A stretch of DNA of 17,680 nt from an uncultured Lachnospiraceae bacterium (GCA_947589175.1 CANPZR010000019.1:1-17680); one strand, 5' to 3'; counted from the first letter of the stretch, positions 7,688 to 16,922 are shown. Notes: generated from the sequence alone by a model not told the origin. Numbers and translations: made by a program.

Positions 7688-8764
7688 ATGAGGGTATTAC
7701 ATTTAGTGTCAAAAGGGGGTATAGGTGGAGTTGAGTGTTTATGCACATATATTGCTAAGTATTCCGATGATGAGAATATATTCTATTTTTTATGGGGTGG
7801 AGGAGAAAATGCTGAAAAGATAATAAAATTAGGAAAAACTGTATATGTGCGAAATTTACATAAATCAAAAAGGAAAGAGGAGTATAGATTTTTAAAGGAA
7901 GTATGTATTGCAAGACAAGTTGAATGTGTTGTAATACATGGTCTTTCGCCGATGATGTTTATTTTTTCAATGAATTTAAAGAAGCAAATCAACAATCTAA
8001 AACTATTCGATTATTTACATAGTAATTCGGAAGATTGTTTTGGCGGTTTGAAAGGTATTATAAGAAAGGCAATATTTTATAAAATACAGCCATCGTTCAA
8101 TGGCTGTATTGCAATATCAAAATCCGTGGCGGAAAGTTTTGCTAAATATTATGACAGAAACAAAATACATGTTATATATAATGCTGTTGATTTGGGAAAA
8201 TTCCATTTAGAAAAACCGAGGACGGAAAGAAAGAAAAACATAACATTAGTGTATATTGGTCGCTTGGAGCCATATAAAGGAGTGGATGTGCTTATTAAAG
8301 CAATTACAAAGTTATCTGAGCCGGTAAAACTAATAATTGTAGGAGATGGTTCATCACGAAAGAGGTTAGAAAAAATGGCTGAAAAATTAAAAATTAATAT
8401 ATGTTTTATGGGAACACAGACCAATGTGCAAGAATGGCTTAAACAAGCAGATATTTTTGTTCATCCAGCGGTTTGGCAGGAGGGGTTTGGAATAACTCTT
8501 ATTGAATCTATGGCGATGGGAGTGCCATGTATTGCTTTTTGTAGAGGAGCCATCCCCGAAATCATATCAGATGAAAAAAATGGCTTCCTTGTGGAGAATG
8601 TCACACCAAATGCCTTAGCAAAAAAAATAATGCTGTGTATGAATATTATAAAAACATCTCCTGAAAAGTGGAATGAAATCTGTGCATCAGCCAGCATATC
8701 AGTAAAAAAGTATGACGCAAAAAAGTATGTAAAAGAATTGAGTAAATACATATCAAGCAATTAA
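7688..8764 (+). CDS. Glycosyltransferase family 4
   Basis: A 358-residue GT-B glycosyltransferase. The N-terminal domain begins 'MRVLHLVSKGGIGGVE' with the usual glycine loop. The C-terminal donor-binding domain has 'YIGRLEPYKGVDVLIKAI' (189-206) and 'HPAVWQEGFGITLIESMAMGVP' (259-280), containing the intact E265-x7-E273 motif of retaining GT4 enzymes. A TTG at 7673 would add five residues, but ATG 7688 is preceded by TTGGAG at 7673-7678, which fits a ribosome site, so the shorter form is chosen. The gene carries an unusual palindromic segment at 8073-8110. Sugar specificity is unknown. Confidence 0.92.
   Translation: MRVLHLVSKGGIGGVECLCTYIAKYSDDENIFYFLWGGGENAEKIIKLGKTVYVRNLHKSKRKEEYRFLKEVCIARQVECVVIHGLSPMMFIFSMNLKKQINNLKLFDYLHSNSEDCFGGLKGIIRKAIFYKIQPSFNGCIAISKSVAESFAKYYDRNKIHVIYNAVDLGKFHLEKPRTERKKNITLVYIGRLEPYKGVDVLIKAITKLSEPVKLIIVGDGSSRKRLEKMAEKLKINICFMGTQTNVQEWLKQADIFVHPAVWQEGFGITLIESMAMGVPCIAFCRGAIPEIISDEKNGFLVENVTPNALAKKIMLCMNIIKTSPEKWNEICASASISVKKYDAKKYVKELSKYISSN
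8073..8110 (+). repeat. Back-to-back palindromes inside the GT4 coding sequence
   Basis: TATTTTA/TAAAATA forms a perfect 14-base palindrome at 8073-8086. It overlaps a perfect 11-bp stem: AATACAGCCAT (8083-8093), loop CGTTCA (8094-8099), ATGGCTGTATT (8100-8110). The two folds share bases, so they would compete. No T run follows, so this is not a standard terminator. It lies in mid-gene and may be an mRNA structure, a processing site or chance. Confidence 0.5.
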
Positions 8765-8793
8765 TAAATTGTAAAGCAGGGAGGTGGTTTTGC

Positions 8794-9897
8794 TTGATAA
8801 GGGTAGGTATATTGACATTCCAAAATGCAATAAATTATGGGGCGGTTTTACAATGCTATGCCTTGCAAAAGAAAATAACAGATATGAATTGTAATTGCGA
8901 AGTGATTAATTATATAAACCCCTATTTTAAGAAAAGATATTCTCCTTTTTATGTGGAATATTTGAACTTAAAAAAATTTATATATATGATTTTTGCATTC
9001 TATTACAGAAGAACTAGGGCAAGAAAGTTTGCGAGATTTTTAGAAAATCATATATGTTTGAGTCCGCAATATACTTCTAGGAATATTAAGGAATGTATAA
9101 AGAGATATGATGCAGTTATTGTAGGAAGTGATCAAGTTTGGAATTTGGATATTTCCGGAAATGACAAAAATTATTTTCTTGGATTTGCAAAGGGGATCAG
9201 AAGATATTCATATGCGGCGAGTTTTGGTGATTTAGAAATAACCGAAAACAAATCTAATGACTATAGATCCTTATTGGAGAACATTGAAGAAATATCAGTG
9301 CGGGAGGCAGATGGGGCATCAATAGTACATAAACTGTGTAACAAAAAAACGATTGTAAATGTAGATCCTGTGTTTCTTATTAGCGAAAAGGATTGGCTTA
9401 AAATTGCAAGTGATGTTAATGATACGGGTTACATCCTTGTTTATAAAATTAATGCAAGCAAATGCTATGATGTAGCAGAAAAATTAAGCATTCAAACACG
9501 GAAAAAAGTGAAGGTGATTTTACCGGATAGAAGTTGTCCACATAATTTTGAAAAATATAGAACGGTTTCTCCTGAAGAATTTGTGGGCTTTTTTAAAAAT
9601 GCAGATATAGTTATTACGGATTCTTTTCATGGAACTTTGTTTTCGCTTATATTTGAAAAGATATTTTATATTTGTCCTGATGAAATAACTAACAATAATA
9701 ATTCAAGACTGATGAATATTATTGAAAAACTTAATATTCATCAACAGATTATTGAAAATATTGGTCAAGTAGATACAAATACTCTTCCAAATTTTACAAA
9801 AATTAAAATGGAATTATCTACAGAAAGGAAAAAGGCGGAGGAGTATCTTGAACATATTATAGATGATACTAGATTAAATATGGAGAAGGCGGAATGA
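8794..9897 (+). CDS. Polysaccharide pyruvyl transferase family protein (first copy)
   Basis: A 367-residue protein of the polysaccharide pyruvyl transferase family (CsaB/WcaK type), which transfers pyruvate from phosphoenolpyruvate to a sugar as a ketal. Landmarks in order: 'MIRVGILTF-NAINYGAVLQCYAL', 'VIVGSDQVWN' (108-117), 'YSYAASFG' (138-145), 'SVREADGA' (168-175), 'VDPVFLI' (190-196) and 'ITDSFHGTLFSLIF' (274-287) with the conserved His. The start is TTG 8794, supported by GGGAGGTGG at 8779-8787. The stop overlaps the next ATG as ATGA, so the GT2 gene is translationally coupled. Members in Clostridia may have other roles, but pyruvylation is the usual assignment. Confidence 0.9.
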   Translation: MIRVGILTFQNAINYGAVLQCYALQKKITDMNCNCEVINYINPYFKKRYSPFYVEYLNLKKFIYMIFAFYYRRTRARKFARFLENHICLSPQYTSRNIKECIKRYDAVIVGSDQVWNLDISGNDKNYFLGFAKGIRRYSYAASFGDLEITENKSNDYRSLLENIEEISVREADGASIVHKLCNKKTIVNVDPVFLISEKDWLKIASDVNDTGYILVYKINASKCYDVAEKLSIQTRKKVKVILPDRSCPHNFEKYRTVSPEEFVGFFKNADIVITDSFHGTLFSLIFEKIFYICPDEITNNNNSRLMNIIEKLNIHQQIIENIGQVDTNTLPNFTKIKMELSTERKKAEEYLEHIIDDTRLNMEKAE

Positions 9898-10973
9898 AAA
9901 ATATTTTTCTTTCTATTATTATTCCTGTTTTTAATTCACAAAATACAGTTGCAAGATGTATTGAAAGTGTTATTAAAGAGAAACGGAATGATATAGAGGT
10001 TATTGTGGTAAATGATGGCTCTACGGACAATACATTGAACGTGTGTCAGAAGATGGCAATGAATAATGAGATGGTTAAAGTTATTAACAAGGAAAACGGC
10101 GGGGTGTCATCTGCGAGAAATGTTGGAATTGAAAATGCAAAAGGAATGTGGATTACTTTTCTTGACAGTGATGACATGTTTTTAGGAGGAGTATTAAATA
10201 ATATTGATTTTTGCTCAGATGCCAGTCTCATGATATATGGTTATCAAAGACAATATGGCAGCATGTCTGGAACGGGAGAGATGGAGATTATTTCTTCTGG
10301 AGAAATTCAAAAAATGATATTGAATTATACAAAATACAATAATGTAATGAAAAAAGTCAGACCAATTGATGGCTTTTCAAATTTTACTTGTTGGGCAAGA
10401 TTTTTTCGGCGAGATATTATTGTAAAAAATAATGTCAGATTTCCCATAGGGATAACACATGGAGAAGATTTGGTTTTTTGTTATGACTATTTGAAATATG
10501 TTTATAAGGTTTGTTTGATTGATAGTACGATATATTTTTACAATGAAAATGTCGATTCAGTGACACATAATTTTAATCCTCAGCAGATTTTTAATACAGA
10601 GAAGTTATTTGACGTTCTTATGGATAAAGATAGTAGTTTGTGCCACAATAAAGATTTTTATTCGTTTATAGCTGATAGGATAACAACAAGGTGTATTGAT
10701 TTTTGGGGGTCAGAAGAAAATAGGGACAGTTTAAGAAAAAAAGTAGCTCAACTCAAAATTTTTTGTCACAAGACAATCTGTTTAGAGGCAATTAAAAAAT
10801 GTGATATGTGGCACTTATCAGAAGGAAAATATAGGAAAATAGAAAAAGGATTGATTGTTTTGGGACTTAGGCTCAAATGTTATAGTTTACTAATTGTGTT
10901 ATCTGAGTTTCTTTCAAGAAAATTGTTTGCTTGGAAGAAAAGAAACAAGCATTTATGTGGCGGTATTTTATAA
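9894..10973 (+). CDS. Glycosyltransferase family 2
   Basis: A 359-residue GT-A fold glycosyltransferase. It has 'LSIIIPVFNSQNTVARCIES' at the N-terminus, 'VNDGSTDNT' (39-47), 'ENGGVSSARNVGIENA' (67-82), the metal-binding 'FLDSDD' (89-94) and 'HGEDLVFCYDYL' (189-200), where E191/D192 mark the probable catalytic base region. The basic, moderately hydrophobic C-terminus may bind the membrane surface. The start ATG overlaps the stop of the first pyruvyl transferase by four bases. It sits between two pyruvyl transferases, so its sugar may be one that is pyruvylated; this is only inferred from order. Confidence 0.93.
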   Translation: MKNIFLSIIIPVFNSQNTVARCIESVIKEKRNDIEVIVVNDGSTDNTLNVCQKMAMNNEMVKVINKENGGVSSARNVGIENAKGMWITFLDSDDMFLGGVLNNIDFCSDASLMIYGYQRQYGSMSGTGEMEIISSGEIQKMILNYTKYNNVMKKVRPIDGFSNFTCWARFFRRDIIVKNNVRFPIGITHGEDLVFCYDYLKYVYKVCLIDSTIYFYNENVDSVTHNFNPQQIFNTEKLFDVLMDKDSSLCHNKDFYSFIADRITTRCIDFWGSEENRDSLRKKVAQLKIFCHKTICLEAIKKCDMWHLSEGKYRKIEKGLIVLGLRLKCYSLLIVLSEFLSRKLFAWKKRNKHLCGGIL

Positions 10974-10998
10974 GTTGTAAGTCAATGAGGATAAAGAC

Positions 10999-12003
10999 AT
11001 GAAAAAAATAGGAATATTAACAATAAATAGTTTGAATATTGGCAATCGTCTACAAAATTATGCAATGCAGACAGTGCTTGAAAAAATGGGATTTTATGTA
11101 GAGACTATTCTGAGAGAAAAATCTATGTCAAGATCCATAAAGCAGGTTTTGAGAGCAAAACTTTTGGCTGACAAGTATACGAAATTTTATGATTTTAATA
11201 AGACAATACATTGGAGCAGATGTATTGTATCAAATAAGTTTGTTACAGATAAATTAGAGGATAAATATGATTATTTTATAGTAGGGAGCGATCAGATTTG
11301 GAATCCAACTTTTAGTTTTAGCAGCGCATTGGATTATCTTCCGATGATTGATTCCTCAAAAAAGATATCATATGCTGCAAGTTTTGGCCTTTCAACAATA
11401 CCAGATAAATTTAAAGATATGGTTAAAGCTGGACTTACAAGTTTTGAAAATTTATCTGTTCGAGAAGAATCAGGCGTTCAGATTATTAAAGAACTTACGG
11501 GAAAGGATGCTGATATTACGATTGATCCAACATTGTTTCTTGATTGTAATGAATGGAGAAAGATCGCACAACCGGTGTGTTTGGACAGTGTAAACCGAAA
11601 ATATATTTTGAAATATTTTCTTGGGAGATGTGATGAAAACGTAATAGGTCAGTTAGCGAAAGAATTTGATTATGATGTTATAGATGCCACATGTAAGGAA
11701 CTGCCTATAGGACCTGCAGAGTTCCTTTATCTGATTGATAATGCAGAACTCATTTTGACAGACTCATTTCATGCTTCGGTTTTTTCACTTGTTTTTAAAA
11801 AACCGTTTATTATTTTTGATAGATTAGGTGGAGAAAATATGACTTCCAGACTGGACACCTTTTGTAAGAAATTTAAATTGGAAATACACAGATATCAAAA
11901 AGGGGATACATCTTTTAAATTAAATAACTATGAAGAATCATATGCATTACTAAATGAAGAGAAGGTTTTTTCGTATGATTTTTTGAAGAAATATATGTTA
12001 TAA
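10999..12003 (+). CDS. Polysaccharide pyruvyl transferase family protein (second copy)
   Basis: A 334-residue second member of the pyruvyl transferase family. Landmarks: 'MKKIGILTINSLNIGNRLQNYAM', 'FIVGSDQIWNPTF' (93-105), 'ISYAASFG' (123-130), 'LSVREESG' (152-159), 'IDPTLFLD' (175-182) and 'LTDSFHASVFSLVF' (253-266). The first copy has DSFHG where this has DSFHA. The two differ clearly outside these blocks and in length, so they are not a recent tandem duplication and probably act on different sugars or positions. The ribosome site is TGAGGA, about 9 nt before ATG 10999. Confidence 0.9.
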   Translation: MKKIGILTINSLNIGNRLQNYAMQTVLEKMGFYVETILREKSMSRSIKQVLRAKLLADKYTKFYDFNKTIHWSRCIVSNKFVTDKLEDKYDYFIVGSDQIWNPTFSFSSALDYLPMIDSSKKISYAASFGLSTIPDKFKDMVKAGLTSFENLSVREESGVQIIKELTGKDADITIDPTLFLDCNEWRKIAQPVCLDSVNRKYILKYFLGRCDENVIGQLAKEFDYDVIDATCKELPIGPAEFLYLIDNAELILTDSFHASVFSLVFKKPFIIFDRLGGENMTSRLDTFCKKFKLEIHRYQKGDTSFKLNNYEESYALLNEEKVFSYDFLKKYML

Positions 12004-12018
12004 GATAGGAGGATTTAT

Positions 12019-13224
12019 ATGAGTGTAAAGATAAAAAGACAGTTTTTTATTTGGATTGCTTTTATTTTTTCTGTGATGATTGGATGTTTATATATGATGT
12101 ATGTTCTTGATGCGAATACAGGATATTTAAAATGGCTAGATGTTTGTCGTTCAGTTTTGTTCCTGATATCTATATTAGGATTAATATTATATATTATTGA
12201 GAAAAGAAAAGTGCAAATGAAAAACGGAAATTTACTTGTTATTTTTTTGGCAATATATGAATTGATAATCACGACTTATAAAGGGACTATGAATGTGCAG
12301 GTCTTTATAGATATAATAAATTGGCCATTGTTGTTATTATTATCATACACATTTTCTGATCAGCATGTGAAAAAGTATAGTGCAGTAATACCAAATAGAC
12401 GATATAAAATAATGGTTTTGATTGTTGGCTTTTTATTATGTATTATTTCAATTCCGTTAATTCAAAGACATTTGGCGGGATTTGGAAGAATTGGAGAAGT
12501 GATATATGGTGTATATTTTGTGTTGACCTATATTCCTTTGTTAGTTTGTTTTTATCCCAAAAATAAATTTGTGCTTATTGTTCCATTTATAACAATAATT
12601 TTTACTACTAAGAGAGCAGCATTTCTTTCTATTGTGTTAGGCTTTATACTCATGCAGTTTTTCGAGTATTATATAATGGGAGATTTAAGAAAAAAATGGA
12701 AAAAGTTGATAAAAATAGTAATTGGTTTGCTGCTTATATATTTTTTGATAACAATACTGATAAATCAATTTCAGTTAGATATTATTGACAGATTGGCAAA
12801 TATGAACGTTGACGAAGGATCTGGTAGAATTTCAATTTGGACAACAGTGTATGATGCGTTTAAGGAATCGTCATTAATAGATAAAATATTAGGACATGGC
12901 TATGGAGCGGTTCGTACACTTCATATTGGAGGAAGAAGCATTAATGCTCATAATGATTACCTTGAATTACTTTATGATTATGGAATCATTGGAGTATGTT
13001 TGATTGTTGCCTGGATAATTTATTTGTTTAAAGTTTTTATTAGGCTTTGTAGGAGAAAGTCGGTAATGCTTCCAGGATACGCCCTTACACTTACTATTTT
13101 TGTTTTCCTTACGATGTTGAGTTATCTTTTGTTTCAATCCAACATTATGATTTTTCTCGCGTTTTATTTTGGAATTATAACAGGCATTGCAAATGCTAAT
13201 AATGGTGAAGTTAAGGTGTTTTAA
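12019..13224 (+). CDS. wzy: O-antigen ligase/polymerase family protein (Wzy-type)
   Basis: A 401-residue, very hydrophobic protein with about ten predicted membrane segments by eye, for example residues 9-30, 43-60, 72-85, 131-148, 160-179, 184-215, 231-249, 323-340 and 355-395. The large outer loop has 'GSGRISIW' (267-274), 'LGHGYGAV' (291-298) and 'AHNDYLELLYDYGIIG' (310-325), the pattern expected of the Wzy/WaaL family. It should join lipid-linked repeat units on the outer face of the membrane. It precedes the flippase gene and follows the transferases, as in Wzx/Wzy loci. The ribosome site AGGAGG lies about 6 nt before ATG. The gene is very AT-rich (about 20% GC at 12181-12240). Confidence 0.85.
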   Translation: MSVKIKRQFFIWIAFIFSVMIGCLYMMYVLDANTGYLKWLDVCRSVLFLISILGLILYIIEKRKVQMKNGNLLVIFLAIYELIITTYKGTMNVQVFIDIINWPLLLLLSYTFSDQHVKKYSAVIPNRRYKIMVLIVGFLLCIISIPLIQRHLAGFGRIGEVIYGVYFVLTYIPLLVCFYPKNKFVLIVPFITIIFTTKRAAFLSIVLGFILMQFFEYYIMGDLRKKWKKLIKIVIGLLLIYFLITILINQFQLDIIDRLANMNVDEGSGRISIWTTVYDAFKESSLIDKILGHGYGAVRTLHIGGRSINAHNDYLELLYDYGIIGVCLIVAWIIYLFKVFIRLCRRKSVMLPGYALTLTIFVFLTMLSYLLFQSNIMIFLAFYFGIITGIANANNGEVKVF

Positions 13225-13248
13225 AGTTACATAAAGGAGTGATTAAGT

Positions 13249-14763
13249 GTGAATCAACGAAAAGCAGGAGTTGTTTTATCATATGTTTCTGAAGGGATAA
13301 AAGTGATAAGCGGGTTATTGTATACACCGATAATGCTACATCTCCTTGGACAGAGCGAATATGGTCTTTATCAACTTGTTTATTCTGTTGTTTCTTATCT
13401 TGGTTTGTTGAGCCTTGGATTTGGAGGCGCGTACATGCGCTTTTATTCAAAAAGTAAAGCAGAAAATGATCAGAGCGGAGTAGCTAAATTGAACGGAATG
13501 TTTATGCTTATTTTTTCTGTGATTTCAGTGATATGTATTTTATGTGGTCTTGTTATGCTGAGTAATGTCAGGGCTGTTTTTGGAACAGGTCTTTCCGAAG
13601 CCGAGATTAGCAAAGCTAGATGTCTTATGGCGTTGATGGTGTTTAATCTTACATTGACATTCCCTGACAGTGTATTTAATAGCTATGTAACAGCCAATGA
13701 AAGGTTTTTTTTTCAAAAGATACTAACGGTTTCGCAGAATATTCTTAATCCTTTTTTGGCATTGCCGCTTTTGATATCTGGATTCGGATCTGTAGGACTG
13801 GTATGTGTTACGACTATTTTAACTGTTTTGCGTTTTGGACTTGATATATGGTTTTGTTTATGTAAATTACATATGAAATTTATATTTAGAGAGTTTCGGA
13901 TTTCACTACTTAAGGAAATGTGGATATTTACTTTTTTTATTTTTTTAAACCAGATAATAGATCGTATTAACTGGAGTGTTGATAAATTCCTTTTAGGGCG
14001 TTTTATGGGAACGTCAGCAGTTGCAATATATGGGGTTGGTTCACAGATTAATACAATGTATTTGGAGTTTTCTACAGCGATTTCAAATGTTTTTGTTCCT
14101 GAGGTTAATCGTCTGGTTGCTGAAAATTCAGAGAATAGAAATATAAGTATACTATTTACAAAAGTGGGGAGGATTCAGTTTATGATATTGGTGCTGGTAC
14201 TTACTGGATTTATTTTTTTTGGACGGCCATTTATTCAATTATGGGCCGGCGAAGGTTATGGGACCTCCTATTATGTAACAGTACTTTTAATTGCTCCTGT
14301 AACGGTTCCTCTTATTCAAAATCTGGGAATTGAAATTCAGCGAGCAAAAAATATGCATAAGGCAAGATCGATTGTATATTTGTTTATAGCGATTGCCAAT
14401 GTGTTTATTAGTATTCCATTAATAAAAAGGGCTGGATCAGAGGGAGCAGCACTAGGAACGGCCATTTCGCTTTTTGCGGGAAATATTATTTTTATGAATT
14501 GGTATTATCATAAAAGAATTGGACTTGATATGAATTATTTTTGGAAAGAAATTTTGAAATTTATTCCATCCTTAATAATTCCGTGTATTTTCGGAACTTT
14601 GGTTATGTGTTTTGTTACCATTACAGGGCTGGCTGCCCTTGCGTGTTGCATAGGTTTGTATCTTATCATTTATTGTATATGCATGTATTTGTTCGGCATG
14701 AATATTGACGAAAAGCAGATGATAATGGCACCAGTAAAAAGGTTATTGAAAAAATCAAAATAG
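13249..14763 (+). CDS. wzx: Polysaccharide flippase (Wzx-type, MOP superfamily)
   Basis: A 504-residue membrane protein with about 14 hydrophobic segments, the normal size for a Wzx-type oligosaccharide flippase. Family patterns are 'LLGQSEYGLYQLVYSVVSYLG' split around residues 32-52, 'GAYMRFYSK' and 'NQIIDRINWSVDKFLLGRF' at the centre, with 'EVNRLVAE' after it. It should move the lipid-linked repeat unit across the membrane for the adjacent polymerase. The start is GTG 13249 with AAAGGAG at 13233-13239. Its stop lies 8 nt before the next gene's preferred start. Confidence 0.92.
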   Translation: MNQRKAGVVLSYVSEGIKVISGLLYTPIMLHLLGQSEYGLYQLVYSVVSYLGLLSLGFGGAYMRFYSKSKAENDQSGVAKLNGMFMLIFSVISVICILCGLVMLSNVRAVFGTGLSEAEISKARCLMALMVFNLTLTFPDSVFNSYVTANERFFFQKILTVSQNILNPFLALPLLISGFGSVGLVCVTTILTVLRFGLDIWFCLCKLHMKFIFREFRISLLKEMWIFTFFIFLNQIIDRINWSVDKFLLGRFMGTSAVAIYGVGSQINTMYLEFSTAISNVFVPEVNRLVAENSENRNISILFTKVGRIQFMILVLVLTGFIFFGRPFIQLWAGEGYGTSYYVTVLLIAPVTVPLIQNLGIEIQRAKNMHKARSIVYLFIAIANVFISIPLIKRAGSEGAALGTAISLFAGNIIFMNWYYHKRIGLDMNYFWKEILKFIPSLIIPCIFGTLVMCFVTITGLAALACCIGLYLIIYCICMYLFGMNIDEKQMIMAPVKRLLKKSK

Positions 14764-14771
14764 GAATGGTG

Positions 14772-15770
14772 ATGCAAATGAACTCAGATGCAAGTATTAT
14801 AACAGTATATGCTGCGTATCAAAAAAATGACAGTATTAGAATGGTAAGTTCATCTGGTGGCATTTTTACATTGTTTGCGCAACAGATTATTCAAAAGGGC
14901 GGAGTTGTATATGGTGTAGCAATGTCTGAAGATTGTTATTCTTCTTGTTATTGTAGGGTAACAACAGAGGATAAGCTATCATTGCTTCGAGGCTCCAAAT
15001 ACTTCCAAGCGAGTACTGGGGATACATACAAGAAAGTAAAAAGGGATCTAGAGTATAAAATTCCTGTTCTTTTTTCGGGAACTGGGTGTCAAATAAATGG
15101 ACTAAAGAAGTATCTCGGAAAAGAATATGAGAATTTATTTTGCGTAGATGTTATTTGTCATGGGGTACCATCACCAGCATTGTGGAGAGAATATGCAAAA
15201 TATAGAGAAAAAGAAAATGGAGGCAAACTCACGAATATAAATTTCAGGTGTAAGGATGATAGTTGGGTTGATTTTGGTATGAAAGAGACTCATATAAATT
15301 CAAAACAGTTATATATTTCAAAGGATAAAGATCCTTTTATGATGATGTTTCTTAGAAATTATTGCTTAAGACCTTCGTGTTATACCTGTGCGGCTCGTAC
15401 TGTTAGACATTCAGATGTTACTCTTGCTGATTTTTGGGGAATTGGGGAAATTGCACCAGAAATGGATGATGGAAAAGGAACATCTCTTGTTTTAATAAGA
15501 ACGAAGAAGGGACAGAAGTTTTTTAATAATCTAAAAAATAATATAGAATGGAGAGAAGTTACTTACGAGGATGGGGTAAGACGCAATACATCGGAGTATA
15601 AATCACCTCTCCGACCACCACAAAGGGATTTGTTTTTTTCGGATATGAAAGCATTGAGTTTTCATGAAATGGAACAGAAATATGCATCTTCGCGTGCGAG
15701 ACCATTTAAGAGAAAAGTAAAATCAGTAATAAAGAAAATAGTAAAAATATTATCAATTGGGGGGGTATGA
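14772..15770 (+). CDS. F420-hydrogenase/dehydrogenase beta-subunit-like protein, lacking ferredoxin domain (copy 1)
   Basis: A 332-residue protein of the FrhB/FdhB family, which in its known members is an iron-sulfur flavoprotein. It has 'SSSGGIF' (26-32), 'LRGSKYFQAS', 'FSGTGCQINGLKKYL' with Cys106, 'DVICHGVPSP' with Cys129, 'NFRCKDDSW', and 'LRPSCYTC' with Cys203 and Cys206 followed by 'SDVTLADFWGI'. Typical relatives in polysaccharide loci carry an N-terminal 2[4Fe-4S] ferredoxin domain; this one begins almost exactly at the linker after it ('VYAAYQKND'). ATGs lie at 14766, 14772 and 14778; AGGA at 14762-14765 suits 14772, while GGTGAT could serve 14778. Its role in glycan synthesis is unknown; reduction of a sugar or lipid intermediate is possible. 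Confidence 0.87.
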   Translation: MQMNSDASIITVYAAYQKNDSIRMVSSSGGIFTLFAQQIIQKGGVVYGVAMSEDCYSSCYCRVTTEDKLSLLRGSKYFQASTGDTYKKVKRDLEYKIPVLFSGTGCQINGLKKYLGKEYENLFCVDVICHGVPSPALWREYAKYREKENGGKLTNINFRCKDDSWVDFGMKETHINSKQLYISKDKDPFMMMFLRNYCLRPSCYTCAARTVRHSDVTLADFWGIGEIAPEMDDGKGTSLVLIRTKKGQKFFNNLKNNIEWREVTYEDGVRRNTSEYKSPLRPPQRDLFFSDMKALSFHEMEQKYASSRARPFKRKVKSVIKKIVKILSIGGV

Positions 15771-15855
15771 GTAATATTAACGATGGAATTTTGTTTGTGT
15801 TTGTTGGAGATGAAAATAAAGAATAGTAATTGTTTTGGAATGACGGGAGTAAGCT

Positions 15856-16821
15856 ATGAGTGTGAATAAGATAAATACGGTTGTATATGCTTTAAGAATA
15901 AAAAACAGAGATGTTTTACTGAGAAGTTCATCTGGAGGAGCTTTTACAGCTTTTTCTGATGTGCTTTTGAATAGTAATGGAGCAATAACATGTGCAGTTT
16001 ATGATTATAATAATAAAAAGACAGAATTTAAACTTCTTACAACTAGTACAGAGCGAGATACAGCAAGAGGATCAAAATACATGCAAAGTATTCCTGGTGA
16101 CATCTTTAGTGAAGTTTATGACTATTTATATGACAATCCTAAAAAAGAACTTTTGTTTATAGGTTTAGGATGTCAAGCAGAAGGATTTCGCAAATTTGCT
16201 GAACAGAAAGGGATTCGGGATCGCGTGTACATTGTAGATCTTATTTGTCATGGGTCTGCAAGCCCAATTATATGGTCTCAATATGCGAAAAGAATAGAGG
16301 AACGATATAATGGTAAGATTGAATATTTGTCATTTAGGGAAAAAAGAAAAGGTTGGCCTACAGAAACTGTAGTAATAAATGGTAAAAGAATTCCTGTAAA
16401 AAATTATGAAACAATATATTATAGCAGATGCGTTAGTAGACCATCTTGTCATGTATGCCCATTTGCTACAATCGAGAGGAACGTGGATATAACCATTGGG
16501 GACTTTTGGCACATAGAGGAAAAAATACCTGATTTTTATAATTCTCAGGGTACATCTTTAGTGCTTTTACATACAGATCGTGGGAACAAACTGTTTGATG
16601 CTATAAAGGACACAATTGATTATAGAGTAAGCAACACGTCAGAATGTTGGCAGTATAATTTGGAACATCCTACTCCGGTATCAGAGAAACGTTCTGATTT
16701 TTGGAAAGATTATAAGGAACATGAAATAGATTACATAATGAAGAAATATGGAACATTTACAATTGGTACAAAAATCAAAAATCGACTCAAAAAGATATGG
16801 AAGGTATTGGATAGTAATTAA
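15856..16821 (+). CDS. F420-hydrogenase/dehydrogenase beta-subunit-like protein, lacking ferredoxin domain (copy 2)
   Basis: A 321-residue paralogue of the gene before it, with the same order of blocks: 'VVYALRIKN', 'LRSSSGGAFTAF' (22-33), 'ARGSKYMQS', 'IGLGCQAEGF' with Cys106, 'DLICHGSASP' with Cys131, 'SFREKRKGW', and 'SRPSCHVCPF' with Cys198 and Cys201 followed by 'VDITIGDFW'. It too starts just after the place where a ferredoxin domain would end. Sequence between blocks is well diverged, so the copies are old or separately acquired and may form a heterodimer or act on different substrates. ATG 15856 follows ACGGGAG at 15843-15849. An 85-base gap separates it from copy 1. Confidence 0.87.
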   Translation: MSVNKINTVVYALRIKNRDVLLRSSSGGAFTAFSDVLLNSNGAITCAVYDYNNKKTEFKLLTTSTERDTARGSKYMQSIPGDIFSEVYDYLYDNPKKELLFIGLGCQAEGFRKFAEQKGIRDRVYIVDLICHGSASPIIWSQYAKRIEERYNGKIEYLSFREKRKGWPTETVVINGKRIPVKNYETIYYSRCVSRPSCHVCPFATIERNVDITIGDFWHIEEKIPDFYNSQGTSLVLLHTDRGNKLFDAIKDTIDYRVSNTSECWQYNLEHPTPVSEKRSDFWKDYKEHEIDYIMKKYGTFTIGTKIKNRLKKIWKVLDSN

Positions 16822-16922
16822 CTTTGTGCATATTTATCTTGTCGCTTTTGGAAAATGAGATTCGTACAAAATAAATTGGAATTGTTGTAAACTATATACT
16901 AAATGTTTGTGAGGTGAATGTT

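Noticed and set aside
15767..15826. A 19-residue reading frame overlapping the stop of the first FrhB-like gene as ATGA (MSNINDGILFVFVGDENKE)
   Set aside because: Only the G run precedes it as a possible ribosome site, no family is recognisable, and it is too short to support as a gene. It may be the remnant of a lost gene's start.
16876..16900. Possible promoter before the ferredoxin (TTGGAA and TATACT)
   Set aside because: The spacing is only 13 bases and no better -35 element fits the TATACT.
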